32,928 bases of DNA, taken from the IMG/VR virus record IMGVR_UViG_3300031785_000026, positions 1 through 32,928 of that record; one strand, given 5' to 3'. The first letter of the stretch is position 1. The number at the start of each line of letters is the position of its first letter. The DNA is from a virus. Below the pieces are notes generated by a model. The model ran no database searches. It saw only the letters and a list, made by a program, of their open reading frames with translations, and had not been told where the DNA came from. Shown piece by piece: positions 20,796-29,440 of this stretch. The position numbers were made by a program, and so were the translations under genes.

Positions 20796-21613
20796 TATGC
20801 CCTCGCTTCTAATTTATCCATCATATCATAAGCTCTTTGTATGCCTTTTCTTGAATTACCATCGCCCAAACCTTTAACTGCATCTTTAGTTAAAACAAAC
20901 TCTCCAGCCATTAACATTGCTGGTACATCATCTTTTGTTCCAGACCCTTCAGATGGGTCTATACCACCATTACGTCTTGGAAAATTCATAGGGTCGCTTA
21001 ACCCACCATCAGCAGCAAATCTTATGCCACCAAGTTTACCTCCTGGCCCACCAAAACCAAAAGGTCTTTGTTCAAATTCTCTTGGTTGCTCTTCATCGTC
21101 ATCACCAGCGAGCAGTTGTGCAATTAATCCAGCAGTCAACCCTTCTCCCATTCTTGTGTTTAAAAGCCTTGCAAGTAAATTGTCATCTCCAATGCCTGCA
21201 GATTTTAATAATTCACCAGTAAATGTTCTGTTTTTTATACCTTCTATAGCGTCTTTTGTTTGCTCAATAGGTGGCTTTGACCCAACTTTTGATTCTGTTC
21301 CAGTAGGAACTAATTGATTTTTTTCAATTTCTGCTTTACTAAACTCTCCTGGCTTTAATGCTTGACCTTCTTGTGTAACCTGTTGTTGACCAGAAAAATT
21401 GTCAAAAGCCATACCTCCAATACCAGCAAGCAAAGCATCTCTAACAGCATCTTTGTTTTTTCTTCCACCTACTTTGCTTAGTGCAGCTGTTGTTAAAGTT
21501 CTTGCTAAAAAAGGATTCACTCCACCTTGCACTAATGATGCACCTATCGTTGGTCCTAAAGTAGAGCCAACTATTATTGGCAATGCTGATTTAAAAAACT
21601 TTCCTAGGCTCAT
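20795..21613 (-). CDS. Virion structural protein with conserved 'DDVPAMLMAGEFVLTK' region
   Basis: The 272-residue product has a Gly/Ala-rich N-terminal half (LPIIVGSTLGPTIGASLVQGG, ALLAGIGGMAF), a variable linker, and a distinct C-terminal block: GGIRFAADGGLSDPMNFPRRNG, then SGTKDDVPAMLMAGEFVLTK and DAVKGLGDGN. I recall this C-terminal block as common in marine phage structural gene clusters and in tail-tape-measure ends, where 'DDVPAMLSPGEFV' is frequent. The N-terminal hydrophobic segments could touch membranes during DNA entry. A weak AAGG lies upstream of ATG 21613. The exact function is unknown. Confidence 0.65.
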   Translation of the reverse strand: MSLGKFFKSALPIIVGSTLGPTIGASLVQGGVNPFLARTLTTAALSKVGGRKNKDAVRDALLAGIGGMAFDNFSGQQQVTQEGQALKPGEFSKAEIEKNQLVPTGTESKVGSKPPIEQTKDAIEGIKNRTFTGELLKSAGIGDDNLLARLLNTRMGEGLTAGLIAQLLAGDDDEEQPREFEQRPFGFGGPGGKLGGIRFAADGGLSDPMNFPRRNGGIDPSEGSGTKDDVPAMLMAGEFVLTKDAVKGLGDGNSRKGIQRAYDMMDKLEARA

Positions 21614-21645
21614 GCTATTAATATACCTTAATATTATATTTTAGT

Positions 21646-21876
21646 CTATGTAACAATTTTAATTGTCCCACTATCGTTAAATAATGCTCCAGTTTCTAAA
21701 CCACTAGAACTGGTTGGTAAATCAGTTAATGTAATTTTTGTTGCTCGTAATTCACCAGGATTTCTTTCTTGTGAAATAAATATCTCTAAAGAACGAACTA
21801 GATCCTCTACATATTGTCTAGTTATAACTTCAGGTGGTTCTGGTAACCTTGGTGGTGGTACGCCAACTAACGCCAT
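21646..21876 (-). CDS. Short structural-cluster protein, 76 residues
   Basis: This small product starts with a proline-rich segment (MALVGVPPPRLPEPPEVI), followed by a helix (RQYVEDLVRSLEIFISQE) and a polar end with LTDLPTSSSGLETGALFNDSG, a pattern common at the ends of phage fibre and neck proteins. It follows the gp10-like hub gene by a TAATG overlap and precedes the internal protein genes after a 32-base gap. Its place suggests a small tail or neck component; nothing more can be said. Confidence 0.6.
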   Translation of the reverse strand: MALVGVPPPRLPEPPEVITRQYVEDLVRSLEIFISQERNPGELRATKITLTDLPTSSSGLETGALFNDSGTIKIVT

Positions 21877-24017
21877 TATCTTCTTCCGTCTTCCCTAATA
21901 TCAACTCTAGGTGTTCCCATCTTAAATTTACACCCTAATGCACTAGAATCAAGTCTTATTGCAAAAGATCTGCCTCTAATTCTATAATCTAGTTTTTCTG
22001 TAAACTGTTCAACTGGACTTGTTGCGGTTCTTGATGTTGTGCCCGTGCCTGTTTGATCAAAGTCAGAACCAGGAAAATCTCTTGCTTTGACTGTAAATGT
22101 TGCGTTTGGAGAACTGCCTGTTACAGATCCAGTAAATGTTAAATCTGGTATGACTCTTTTAAGTGATACAAACTTATCTCCGTCCCCTATGTCCATAGGA
22201 GCAGTTTCTATAAACGCAGTCATAGCAGAGGTGTCATCATCAAATCCAGACTCATGATTAAATAAATGTGGTGTGCTTGCAGCAATAGGAAAATTTCTTA
22301 TGCCACGATCTAACCAAGCTGTTCTTGATAAAGTTCCAAAGTACCACACCTTTTCTACATAATTCCAGATAACATATTTATCATTCTCTGATGCACCCGC
22401 TGATGGATAGAACCACCACACCTCACCAAACTCAGAATTAATACCCGCAACAACTTTATCTTTTTCTTCTAGGTTAAAGTTTGTAAAAACTTCATCTTTG
22501 ACTGTGCAAGGCAATTGTGCAGTTTGTCCAGCGTGTACATAAAAGTTGTCAATGCCCATCCAATATACCACATCCTCTGTAGCAATAGCTGCACTTGGGG
22601 ACATAATAGTTATATTAGATGCAATTTGTGTAATACCAAAAGTAAATGGCGGACCTATAAATCTCATGGAATGTAAAGACTTATCGGTATAAACAAGTAT
22701 TTCTCTTTTTGTTTCAACGGCTTGTACAAAAGTAGAGCCTGCACCAAGTCTTAAATCACCTGCAGTATTTGTTGCAGTTGGAAACCAGTCTACTGGATTT
22801 TCTTGACTACTAAATCTTATAAGTAAGGGATCTTGTACACCATTTCCTTGTGCAGCACTACTACTAGAGTTTACTGCATCACAACCAAAAGCTATAACAT
22901 GACGATCAACATCAGATACTAAAACTTGTTTTGCTATGGTAGGCACACTTTTTTCTCCACTAAACGTAGAGGTTGCACTAAGTTCTATAGCTCTAGCACT
23001 TGTGCCTAATGTTTTATCCCAATAAAACAAACTACTATCTCTTGCATTTATAATTAAATCTTCACCAAAATTGTCGTGTGACCAAGTTCTAATTTGTGCA
23101 CCAGGCACTGTAACACTTGCAGCATCACCCCAACCTACAAAGTCATCATCAGATGAGGCATTACCTTCAATTAAAAATACAGTTGTTCCATCTGCATGAG
23201 TGGCAGCCGTGGTTCCGTTTTGTGCTCTTGTTACTGTTAGATCGTTAGTAGATACATTTGTTACTTTTAAAATTTCTTCATCAATTAATATAAAATCATT
23301 GTTTGCTATACCAGTGCCACTTGTTACTGTGAGTGTCGTGTCTGAATCACTAAACGTACCGCCTTCATTTATTGTTGTTGATAAAGCACCACTTGTTGTA
23401 CCGCTCCATTGACCTGCACCCCAACCTGTGCCACCAACTGTATTATCTAATCCTGTGTTTATTTGATATGTTCCCACTGTGCTACCACCACCATTACCAG
23501 AATCTGATGAAGTAGCTGCAACGGCAGAAGTTATTGTGTAAGTATTAGAATTTATAAAAGTTTGTATTTGATATTCTATGTTTAAAACATCAGCTGTGAT
23601 ATTACCACCTAAACTAGCCGCGTCAGAAAAAGTTACAAAATCACCTGCTATAGCTCCATGTGCTTGATCCGTTACAGTTATTGTTGTTGACCCATTTGTT
23701 GCAGCAAAGGTAACGTCACCAGCACTTGTTGTGCTTCTAATAGGTGTGATATCGTTAAAAGTTTGACCTTCTTCAATATAATATTTTAAATGTGATCCAA
23801 CACCCAAGAAGTCAGATCCATCAAGAGCAACCCAGTTATGTAATCTTCTTGCTGTGCCCTCATAAGAGTTCGGACTAAATTTAACCCAACCACCTATTTT
23901 TTCTGGAAAACCAAAACGAAAACGTATCTTGTCACCATCAACATACCCACCTTCGTTAGCATAAGATGTTGTGTCTTTGATAATACCAGGTTTAAATTTT
24001 AAAGTTTTTATTGGCAT
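21876..24017 (-). CDS. P22 gp10-like tail hub / packaged DNA stabilization protein with insert
   Basis: The N-terminus (FKPGIIKDTTSYANEGGYVDGDKIRFRFG, key parts KPGI, EGGY.DGDKIRFR and PEKIGGW) matches the P22 gp10 tail-hub family, which seals the portal after packaging and attaches the tail fibres. Typical later parts are DPLLIRFSSQENPVDWFPT, REILVYTDKSLHSMRF, YVIWNYVEKVWYFG and CKFKMGTPRVDIREDG. At 713 residues it is some 240 longer than P22 gp10. The surplus is a Ser/Thr/Gly-rich beta stretch at about residues 95-290 containing ILIDEEILKVTNVS and TRAQNGTTAATHADG, which looks like an added beta-sandwich module. The ATG overlaps the upstream stop (TAATG). Confidence 0.83.
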   Translation of the reverse strand: MPIKTLKFKPGIIKDTTSYANEGGYVDGDKIRFRFGFPEKIGGWVKFSPNSYEGTARRLHNWVALDGSDFLGVGSHLKYYIEEGQTFNDITPIRSTTSAGDVTFAATNGSTTITVTDQAHGAIAGDFVTFSDAASLGGNITADVLNIEYQIQTFINSNTYTITSAVAATSSDSGNGGGSTVGTYQINTGLDNTVGGTGWGAGQWSGTTSGALSTTINEGGTFSDSDTTLTVTSGTGIANNDFILIDEEILKVTNVSTNDLTVTRAQNGTTAATHADGTTVFLIEGNASSDDDFVGWGDAASVTVPGAQIRTWSHDNFGEDLIINARDSSLFYWDKTLGTSARAIELSATSTFSGEKSVPTIAKQVLVSDVDRHVIAFGCDAVNSSSSAAQGNGVQDPLLIRFSSQENPVDWFPTATNTAGDLRLGAGSTFVQAVETKREILVYTDKSLHSMRFIGPPFTFGITQIASNITIMSPSAAIATEDVVYWMGIDNFYVHAGQTAQLPCTVKDEVFTNFNLEEKDKVVAGINSEFGEVWWFYPSAGASENDKYVIWNYVEKVWYFGTLSRTAWLDRGIRNFPIAASTPHLFNHESGFDDDTSAMTAFIETAPMDIGDGDKFVSLKRVIPDLTFTGSVTGSSPNATFTVKARDFPGSDFDQTGTGTTSRTATSPVEQFTEKLDYRIRGRSFAIRLDSSALGCKFKMGTPRVDIREDGRR

Positions 24018-25111
24018 TATAGTGCACTCGCTGAAAAGGTTCCGCTATATCCGCTAGTATCAAGGCTACCTGTGCCATTGTTAACGACTGCTAAAGCAAA
24101 AGGCTGACTACTGCCATCACTACCAGATATTGTCATAGTAATATTAAATGATCCATCTGTCGAGTTTGTTGATGTAGAAGTTGCAGTTGAACCAGCACTC
24201 ACAGTGACCCCATCAAAAGGATCTGCACCAGACAACACGCATGATATAGCTAAATTATTAGTAAAAACAAAGCTTCTATCATTACCAGATCTTACATATC
24301 TAAACCATAATCTTCTTGTACCAGAAAAATTTAATTGATGATTAGTTGTGCCAGAATATCTGTTATGACCACTAACAGAACCACCCACTAAACTAGAATA
24401 TATTCCTATACTACCACTATAATTAGAATATTCATCCATTCGTAATTGACTTACTGTATTAGGCTGAATTGTAGCAACATATAGTTTATATCCTCCACTT
24501 GCAGGAGATGTAGTGGTGCTTGTACTTGTATCACCAACAAATTGAAAAGCAGTTGTTCCATCTGTAACATTCATCGAATATTGTGTACTAGCCCCGCTAT
24601 ATGATCCAGAGAATATATTAGCAGCATTTGGAGTGCTGCCTCCAACTGTTGTTACTCCACTTGAGTCTATTGACGATCCATTATAAGAGTAGCTACCACC
24701 TGCATCTACATATTTTTCTACAGTTGTGTCTGTGTCTACATTGGAAACAACAATAGTAGAGCTGTCTGAATTAGAGAATGTTGTAGTTCCCGTATGACTT
24801 GTAGATGATTCAGTAGCTGTAGATGTTTTTAAAGTAGACTGAATATTACCGCTACCTAATAATTCTAAAGTTGTGCTTGAATTTGTTGTTAATGGCGATC
24901 CATTTGGATTTAATATATTGTTACCATTCGTATCTAATATAATTTTTTTATGAGCAGAGTCATTATTCAATGTTAAATTACCAGATATATTATCTGTAAG
25001 TTTGAAAAACTGTATAGGTAATTTGCTTTTAGCTGTACCAGCTTTGTCATTTAAAGTGCCTGCTGAGTCAACCTCTGTGAAACCTATATTTGAAATTAAA
25101 GGTATTGCCAC
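24017..25111 (-). CDS. Ser/Thr/Gly-rich tail-fibre or decoration protein
   Basis: The 364-residue product starts with a GTG at 25111, placed five bases after AGGTG. It is very rich in Ser, Thr, Gly and Asn and almost devoid of charged residues in its centre, giving a beta-rich extended protein. The N-terminus (MAIPLISNIGFTEVDSAGTL) differs from the other fibre proteins. YKLYVATIQPNTVSQLRMDEY and RRLWFRYVRSGNDRS are the only distinctive parts, and the end resembles an Ig-like domain (GSDGSSQPFALAVVNNGTG). It is placed between hub and fibre genes. The function is inferred from composition and place. Confidence 0.6.
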   Translation of the reverse strand: MAIPLISNIGFTEVDSAGTLNDKAGTAKSKLPIQFFKLTDNISGNLTLNNDSAHKKIILDTNGNNILNPNGSPLTTNSSTTLELLGSGNIQSTLKTSTATESSTSHTGTTTFSNSDSSTIVVSNVDTDTTVEKYVDAGGSYSYNGSSIDSSGVTTVGGSTPNAANIFSGSYSGASTQYSMNVTDGTTAFQFVGDTSTSTTTSPASGGYKLYVATIQPNTVSQLRMDEYSNYSGSIGIYSSLVGGSVSGHNRYSGTTNHQLNFSGTRRLWFRYVRSGNDRSFVFTNNLAISCVLSGADPFDGVTVSAGSTATSTSTNSTDGSFNITMTISGSDGSSQPFALAVVNNGTGSLDTSGYSGTFSASAL

Positions 25112-25118
25112 TTGTCAC

Positions 25119-26003
25119 CTAAAATTTAATTGACTCTATAAAAGTAAATACAGAACCATTTTGATTTATTGCTATTGCAAAAGAAGCTGAACTACCAAGA
25201 CTTACACCTTGTGAGTTAGACGGATAGCTTATTGTAAGCGTGTTAGAAGAACTTGTTTTATCTACGATTATGTATTGTCCTATAGCTAAACTACCTATGG
25301 CTAATGTTAAAGCCACATTGTTACTAGAAGTATCGACCTTTTGATAAATTGATTGTGCAGCAGAAGGTGTAAGTGTAGCCGAAGAAGATGTTATAGCACT
25401 TGGAACTGTTACAAGATTTGCATTAAAGTAGGTAGAAAAAGTAGCGGCAGTTGTTTGCCTCATTGTACCACCATCATTTGTTACAATGCCATCACTAGCT
25501 GCAACAGCCGTGGTTCCAGCACTTGTACCACCATCCATAAGATTAAGTTCTGCTGCGGTAGATGTAACTTTTGTACCACCAAAAGCAAAACCATCAAGTA
25601 AATCAGTAACTTTAGCACCAGATCCTGCACCATCTGCAAAAATAAGACCTTTTGATCCGTCTGGAATAGATACATTGCCACCAGAACCTTGTGTAAAAGT
25701 TGCAGTCTGACCAGAGTTGTTATGTACAAAATACATTTTATCTTGATCGTTTGGTGATATTGTAATTGTGTTTGTACCAGATGGCGATCCACCTAATACA
25801 AGAACTTTATTACCACCCTCTGACAATGCTCCGTCAGTCGTGGTTAATGTATGTGATGTGCCAGATAGTGTGATAGCTCCTACACCATTTACGGCTCTGT
25901 CTATAATATCTAGATTTAAATTAGTCGTTGTCCCCCAAGTTCCAGCTTGTTCACCAGAACCTATTTTTTCTACTCCTAAATTTGCTGTATAAGAACTTGG
26001 CAT
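25119..26003 (-). CDS. Tail fibre protein
   Basis: The 294-residue product begins SSYTANLGVEKIGSGEQAGTWG, followed by TTTNLNLDIIDRAVNG, an N-terminus I recall from many marine phage tail-fibre proteins. The middle carries VTSTAAELNLMDGGTSAGTTAVA and DGIVTNDGGTMRQTTAATF, also typical of such fibres. The C-terminal domain is beta-rich and ends in GSVFTFIESIKF, probably the receptor-side tip. It follows AGGG at good spacing and lies 7 bases after the upstream gene. It should attach to the virion through its N-terminus and contact the host surface at its C-terminus. Confidence 0.8.
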   Translation of the reverse strand: MPSSYTANLGVEKIGSGEQAGTWGTTTNLNLDIIDRAVNGVGAITLSGTSHTLTTTDGALSEGGNKVLVLGGSPSGTNTITISPNDQDKMYFVHNNSGQTATFTQGSGGNVSIPDGSKGLIFADGAGSGAKVTDLLDGFAFGGTKVTSTAAELNLMDGGTSAGTTAVAASDGIVTNDGGTMRQTTAATFSTYFNANLVTVPSAITSSSATLTPSAAQSIYQKVDTSSNNVALTLAIGSLAIGQYIIVDKTSSSNTLTISYPSNSQGVSLGSSASFAIAINQNGSVFTFIESIKF

Positions 26004-26010
26004 ATATCCC

Positions 26011-26490
26011 TCATGCGTTTATTTCTGTGTATGTTTCTGTACCACTTGGCGTTATCTCCGTCCATGTCTCTGTGCCACTTGGCGTTATCTCAGTATAAGT
26101 CTCATTTGCGTCTGGCACAATAGCTACATACAGTATATCTCCAGAAGTTGTTTTTGTAAAATTTAAATCTTGTGAAGATACACCAGAAAGTATAGCCAAA
26201 GCGTTTGTTGTGTTAGTAAAGATGCTCGACATAGTAACATCTGTAAAGTTAACTATAGCTATGTTTTCTGTGGTTTGTGTAAAGAGAGAATTAAAATCTA
26301 TAACACCACTAGATATAGTGCTAATTTCAGCGGTCTGAGTAAATTTACCACTTAATGATGAAACACCAACAAGTGTTCCAGAGCCTATGCTTGAGCTAGT
26401 GCCAAGAGCACTCATCTCTGCTGTAGCAACTTGTAAAACGCCTCCTACATTTGCAAAGGCAGCTTCAGCAAAAGAGGAGTTACCAAACAT
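26011..26490 (-). CDS. Fibre-cluster protein with C-terminal TETWTEITPSG repeats
   Basis: The 159-residue product has an N-terminal helix (MFGNSSFAEAAFANVGG), a beta-rich centre with imperfect repeats of FTQTxExxxI/FTNTTN type, and an end in tandem 11-residue repeats (TYTEITPSGTETWTEITPSG). From memory, tails of the form 'W.EI.P...ETW.EI' occur in marine phage structural proteins. The repeats are also visible in the DNA. It joins the next small gene by TAATG overlap. A fibre or surface role is inferred from composition and place. Confidence 0.65.
   Translation of the reverse strand: MFGNSSFAEAAFANVGGVLQVATAEMSALGTSSSIGSGTLVGVSSLSGKFTQTAEISTISSGVIDFNSLFTQTTENIAIVNFTDVTMSSIFTNTTNALAILSGVSSQDLNFTKTTSGDILYVAIVPDANETYTEITPSGTETWTEITPSGTETYTEINA
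26042..26091 (-). repeat. Two direct 17-base repeats with 33-base period
   Basis: ccacttggcgttatctc (plus-strand reading) occurs at 26042-26058 and 26075-26091. The 33-base period corresponds to the 11-residue repeat at the end of the fibre-cluster protein, so the array could grow or shrink by slippage without a frameshift. Confidence 0.85.
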
Positions 26491-26675
26491 TAATCTGCAT
26501 CCTTGATAGTTAGTGTTCCTGCATCGATTCTCTTTTTTATTTCTATATAATCTTTATTAGCTATGTCTGTAGGCACACTATAGACAGTTTCATTATATAT
26601 TACTTTTAATGCTTTGGTTGAATTGCTACCATCATCTTCTTTGTAATATTTTACAGTTATATTGTCATAATCCAT
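26490..26675 (-). CDS. Small 61-residue protein of the fibre cluster
   Basis: The ATG at 26675 follows AAGGAT at good spacing and the gene ends in a TAATG overlap. The product is charged and begins MDYDNITVKYYKEDDGSN, with a beta-hairpin-like segment (KALKVIYNETVYSVPTD) and a helical end (YIEIKKRIDAGTLTIKDAD). From memory, similar short proteins lie between fibre genes in marine phages. A role as chaperone or small tail component is only a guess. Confidence 0.6.
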   Translation of the reverse strand: MDYDNITVKYYKEDDGSNSTKALKVIYNETVYSVPTDIANKDYIEIKKRIDAGTLTIKDAD

Positions 26676-26685
26676 ATTTTAATCC

Positions 26686-27741
26686 TTAAAGTTCAGCATC
26701 AGCAAGATATTGTGTTGGATAATGAGTACCAGTAGAGGTGCTTGCCATCTGTGCGACAAATCCAAAAGGTGTGCTTGATTGTCTATTAAGAGTACCACTA
26801 CTAATAGTAGTAGTCATTGTTGGTGATGCTCTCATAGTTACTGGAAATGTATGTGGAGATATTGCAGAACTGTTTGGTAAACCAGCACTTACTTGAGCAG
26901 GACTATATGGCGAATAAAAATTATACATATCATCTAATCCAGTGTTTGTCCATTTGTAAAAATATCTCTGACACAAACCAAGCTCTTCCCCAACTGACCT
27001 ATGCTCAAATGGTGTGGCTACTTCGCCTACTTCCATTTGCACTCCAGTTAGAAAAAACTCTCTATCTGTGCTATCATAAAACGAGGTTTGATTATCTCCA
27101 ATTCTTTGATTTCCTGTAGTATGCCAAACATTACTCGTGTGTGTTCCCCCTGTAAAATCACTACCTGCATGAAGCCAAAGAAATAAGTAAAGAGATAGAT
27201 TATTATCATTGTCTATTGCACCAGTTGTATCTCCATCATATGTAAGTGTAATTCTATTCCATGATGTTGTTACAGAAAACTCTTGCGAGTTAAATCTTGT
27301 GTTGTCATGGTCACGAAGTTCAGCAGTATATGTAGCATTTGCATTCCCTTTTACATAGAAAGATACAGTTACTTTTTCTGCATCACTTGTTCCCTTTTTT
27401 AGTTGTTGTAAATTCTGACCCTCTATAGGTTGACCAATTATTAATCCCTCACTTGAACCAATAGATGTATCTGCTGTAGTACAAGCTAACTTAACAGAGT
27501 TTGGAAATCCATTTGGTGTATCAGTGCTTTGTGTCATGGTAAGCCTACCTGCTGTGCTACCAAATCCATAAATTGCAAATCTATCTACAGTAGAAAAAGT
27601 TGCACTGCCACCTAAATCAGTAGCACTTGTTGCTCTCTGTGCCACTTGCATTGCACCATTTATAATTATATTTCTACGACCCCCAATCTGACTATTGGTT
27701 AGGACTTCACCCATCTTTGCTAATTCTGCGGCTTTACTCAT
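26686..27741 (-). CDS. Tail fibre / carbohydrate-binding-module protein
   Basis: The ATG at 27741 is chosen: it lies seven bases after GGAG in the GDLA-coding end of the previous gene and overlaps its stop (ATGA). The 351-residue product begins SKAAELAKMGEVLTNSQIGG, then RRNIIINGAMQVAQRATSATD, and VDRFAIYG, a start I recall from many cyanophage and other marine phage fibre proteins. The centre has a jelly-roll-like carbohydrate-binding module (VTVSFYVKGNANATYTAEL, WNRITLTYDG), and LTGVQMEVGEVATPFEHR followed by LCQRYFYKW is the typical end of such modules. It probably binds host surface sugars. Confidence 0.82.
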   Translation of the reverse strand: MSKAAELAKMGEVLTNSQIGGRRNIIINGAMQVAQRATSATDLGGSATFSTVDRFAIYGFGSTAGRLTMTQSTDTPNGFPNSVKLACTTADTSIGSSEGLIIGQPIEGQNLQQLKKGTSDAEKVTVSFYVKGNANATYTAELRDHDNTRFNSQEFSVTTSWNRITLTYDGDTTGAIDNDNNLSLYLFLWLHAGSDFTGGTHTSNVWHTTGNQRIGDNQTSFYDSTDREFFLTGVQMEVGEVATPFEHRSVGEELGLCQRYFYKWTNTGLDDMYNFYSPYSPAQVSAGLPNSSAISPHTFPVTMRASPTMTTTISSGTLNRQSSTPFGFVAQMASTSTGTHYPTQYLADAEL

Positions 27742-28145
27742 GCTAAGTCTCCGTGATATACTATACAAACAGGGTCATAATCTATGTTTTCATCATTGTC
27801 ATTTCTAATAGTAGTATGCCTATTTGATGAAGAAGTCATATTAGCCTTAGTGTCAATAGTAACAAGTCCTTCGTCTTCTCCAGAACCACCTCCTGATGGA
27901 TTGGATGTAGTCATGCCAGATGGAACATAAGTTGCATTTCCCATATTGCTTGATAAAGCTACACTTACATCACCTGTACCATTGTCTGTAATGCCGCTGC
28001 AATTTAAAGAATCAACTAATGCTGCTGTTCCTATTTGATCTATATTTGCCCACATTTTAGCACTACCACCTGCTACAAAACTCGTGGCAATACTATTATT
28101 ACTACTTGCATCTGTTAATGTGTTTACTCTTAATATACTAGCCAT
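27738..28145 (-). CDS. GDLA-family fibre paralogue 6 (135 residues)
   Basis: One of six related proteins. The shared core is readable: KMWANIDQIG..A..DSLNCSGITDNGTGD, followed by beta strands with LSSNMGNATYV, and the end CIVYHGDLA. This copy starts MASILRVNTLTDASSNN and is the third of the left module. Its centre (GMTTSNPSGGGSGEDEGLV) differs fully from the other copies, as expected for a variable tip. Its start overlaps the stop of the previous copy (TAATG), and its last codons hold the ribosome-binding site of the next gene. Confidence 0.72.
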   Translation of the reverse strand: MASILRVNTLTDASSNNSIATSFVAGGSAKMWANIDQIGTAALVDSLNCSGITDNGTGDVSVALSSNMGNATYVPSGMTTSNPSGGGSGEDEGLVTIDTKANMTSSSNRHTTIRNDNDENIDYDPVCIVYHGDLA

Positions 28146-28558
28146 TATGCTAAATCTCCAAATATTTGATGATAGACTTCAGTCCATTCATAGTTATGAG
28201 GTCCGTTAGCATCGTGATATCCGATGTCATATCTTATAGAACTTGTCGTTATTGTTTGAGTTAATCCACTAAAGAAAGAACCTGATGCACTTGCAGCGTA
28301 ACCACCACTGAGACTAACACTATAATTTGCATTTGCCATTAAGGTGGTAAAAGAAAAAGTATTATCCCCAGTTCCATGGTCTGTGGTATGGCTAGAATTA
28401 AATGAATCAGCTACAGTTCCACCCCCATTATGTTGAGACCATGCTTTACATAACCCTTGTTGCAGATTAGTTGTTGTACTATTGCCTTCACCTGTAACAA
28501 GTATAGAACCTGCTGTGGTTACACCAGTAAATTTATCTACTTTAAGTTCACTAGCCAT
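28145..28558 (-). CDS. GDLA-family fibre paralogue 5 (137 residues)
   Basis: This member starts MASELKVDKFTGVTTAGSIL and continues with VTGEGNSTTTNLQQGLCKAW. This N-terminal half is nearly the same as that of the copy at 31588-32001, which shows recent relationship between the two modules. The shared core is DSFNSSHTTDHGTGDNTF and LMANANYSVSLSGG, and the end is HQIFGDLA. The region between core and end is unrelated to that of its closest relative, so the tip varies faster than the base. It is coupled on both sides by TAATG overlaps. Confidence 0.72.
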   Translation of the reverse strand: MASELKVDKFTGVTTAGSILVTGEGNSTTTNLQQGLCKAWSQHNGGGTVADSFNSSHTTDHGTGDNTFSFTTLMANANYSVSLSGGYAASASGSFFSGLTQTITTSSIRYDIGYHDANGPHNYEWTEVYHQIFGDLA

Positions 28559-28983
28559 TATGCTAAGTCTCCGTTAACTTGTGTCATAGCAGGGTCTTGG
28601 TCTTCTAAATTTACACCACCATCTGAAACTAACAATCTGTATTTGTTTGTAGCAAGAGTTGCTGCTCCAAGCACCGAAGCATCACCAGGACCTGCAGGAC
28701 ACGCACCTGCAATCGAGTATACAGTATTGTTCATATTGTTAGTGAAAAAAGGGTCATAGTCACCTGTGCCATCGTCAGTAACTGAAGCACAGTTAAAACT
28801 GTCACTTATAGCAATAGTTCCTGTGCCATCTAAATTTAGCCAATGTTTAGCCAACCCTTGCACAGTATTTTGTGTAGCACTACCACCATCAGCCACATAG
28901 GTAGATGTATTACCTATCTTAACATTCGTGCCACCACTACCTGCTTTATCTACAATGGTGTCTACATTGAGTTGACTTGTCAT
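28558..28983 (-). CDS. GDLA-family fibre paralogue 4 (141 residues)
   Basis: The ATG at 28983 is taken because GGAG lies six bases upstream and it forms an ATGA overlap with the MPYIG gene; a TTG at 28995 is rejected. The product begins MTSQLNVDTIVDKAGSGG with TNVKIGNTSTYVADGGSATQ, and so is closest to the copy at 31998-32438, the first in the other module. The core reads VQGLAKHWLNLDGTGTIAIS and DSFNCASVTDDGTGDYDPFF, and it ends TQVNGDLA. The order of copy types thus starts in the same way in both modules. Confidence 0.72.
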   Translation of the reverse strand: MTSQLNVDTIVDKAGSGGTNVKIGNTSTYVADGGSATQNTVQGLAKHWLNLDGTGTIAISDSFNCASVTDDGTGDYDPFFTNNMNNTVYSIAGACPAGPGDASVLGAATLATNKYRLLVSDGGVNLEDQDPAMTQVNGDLA

Positions 28984-29438
28984 ACGATACTCCAATAACC
29001 ATTAACAGTAACTGTCGCTGATTGTGTTATAGGTCCAGCACTTACGCCATTTTCATCTGAGTCTATGGTTATGTCTGCACTAATAGTCTGACCATTTAAT
29101 CTTATTATACTATTGTTTCCCTTGAAAGGATACCTCGTATCTGACTCATTCTTTGTATAAGAGTTGGCAACTGTAAAAACATCATAAACAACCATTTCTA
29201 CGATATCATTTAAACTGGCTGCTTGAACTAATACAACTGTCGTACCAGTTGTTGCAGTATAGTCTGTTCCTGGAACAAGCAATACACCATTCTGATAGAC
29301 ATCCATGTACCTTGAGTCATTATAACTTAGAGATAAAGAGTTAGCATCTGACCCACTAAAGCTAGTCTGACTAGCCGTGGCTTGATACTGAAACCTACTT
29401 CTTACTCCAAAATTTTCTGATCTTCCTATATATGGCAT
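28980..29438 (-). CDS. MPYIG-type tail fibre protein (left module)
   Basis: The 152-residue product begins MPYIGRSENFGVRSRFQYQA, then SYNDSRYMDVYQNGVLLVPG and ATTGTTVVLVQAASLNDIVE. I recall this start and middle as very common in marine phage fibre proteins. It ends with AGPITQSATVTVNGYWSIV, a fibre-type beta end. It resembles the protein at 32435-32890 in layout (strand-rich domain with V..DG/NGV, then a repeat-like end), and each is followed by three GDLA paralogues. It probably forms the virion-bound base of a fibre, with the GDLA proteins as partners; this is inference. Confidence 0.78.
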   Translation of the reverse strand: MPYIGRSENFGVRSRFQYQATASQTSFSGSDANSLSLSYNDSRYMDVYQNGVLLVPGTDYTATTGTTVVLVQAASLNDIVEMVVYDVFTVANSYTKNESDTRYPFKGNNSIIRLNGQTISADITIDSDENGVSAGPITQSATVTVNGYWSIV

Positions 29439-29440
29439 AA

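Noticed and set aside
25481-25792. Minus-strand 103-codon frame inside the tail fibre gene
   Set aside because: It is a frame shadow of the SSYTANLG fibre gene, rich in Leu and Gln from repeated codons, with no ribosome-binding site.
26042-26091. Short spaced repeats as a CRISPR array
   Set aside because: There are only two copies, the period is 33 bases and in frame, and the repeats encode protein repeats.
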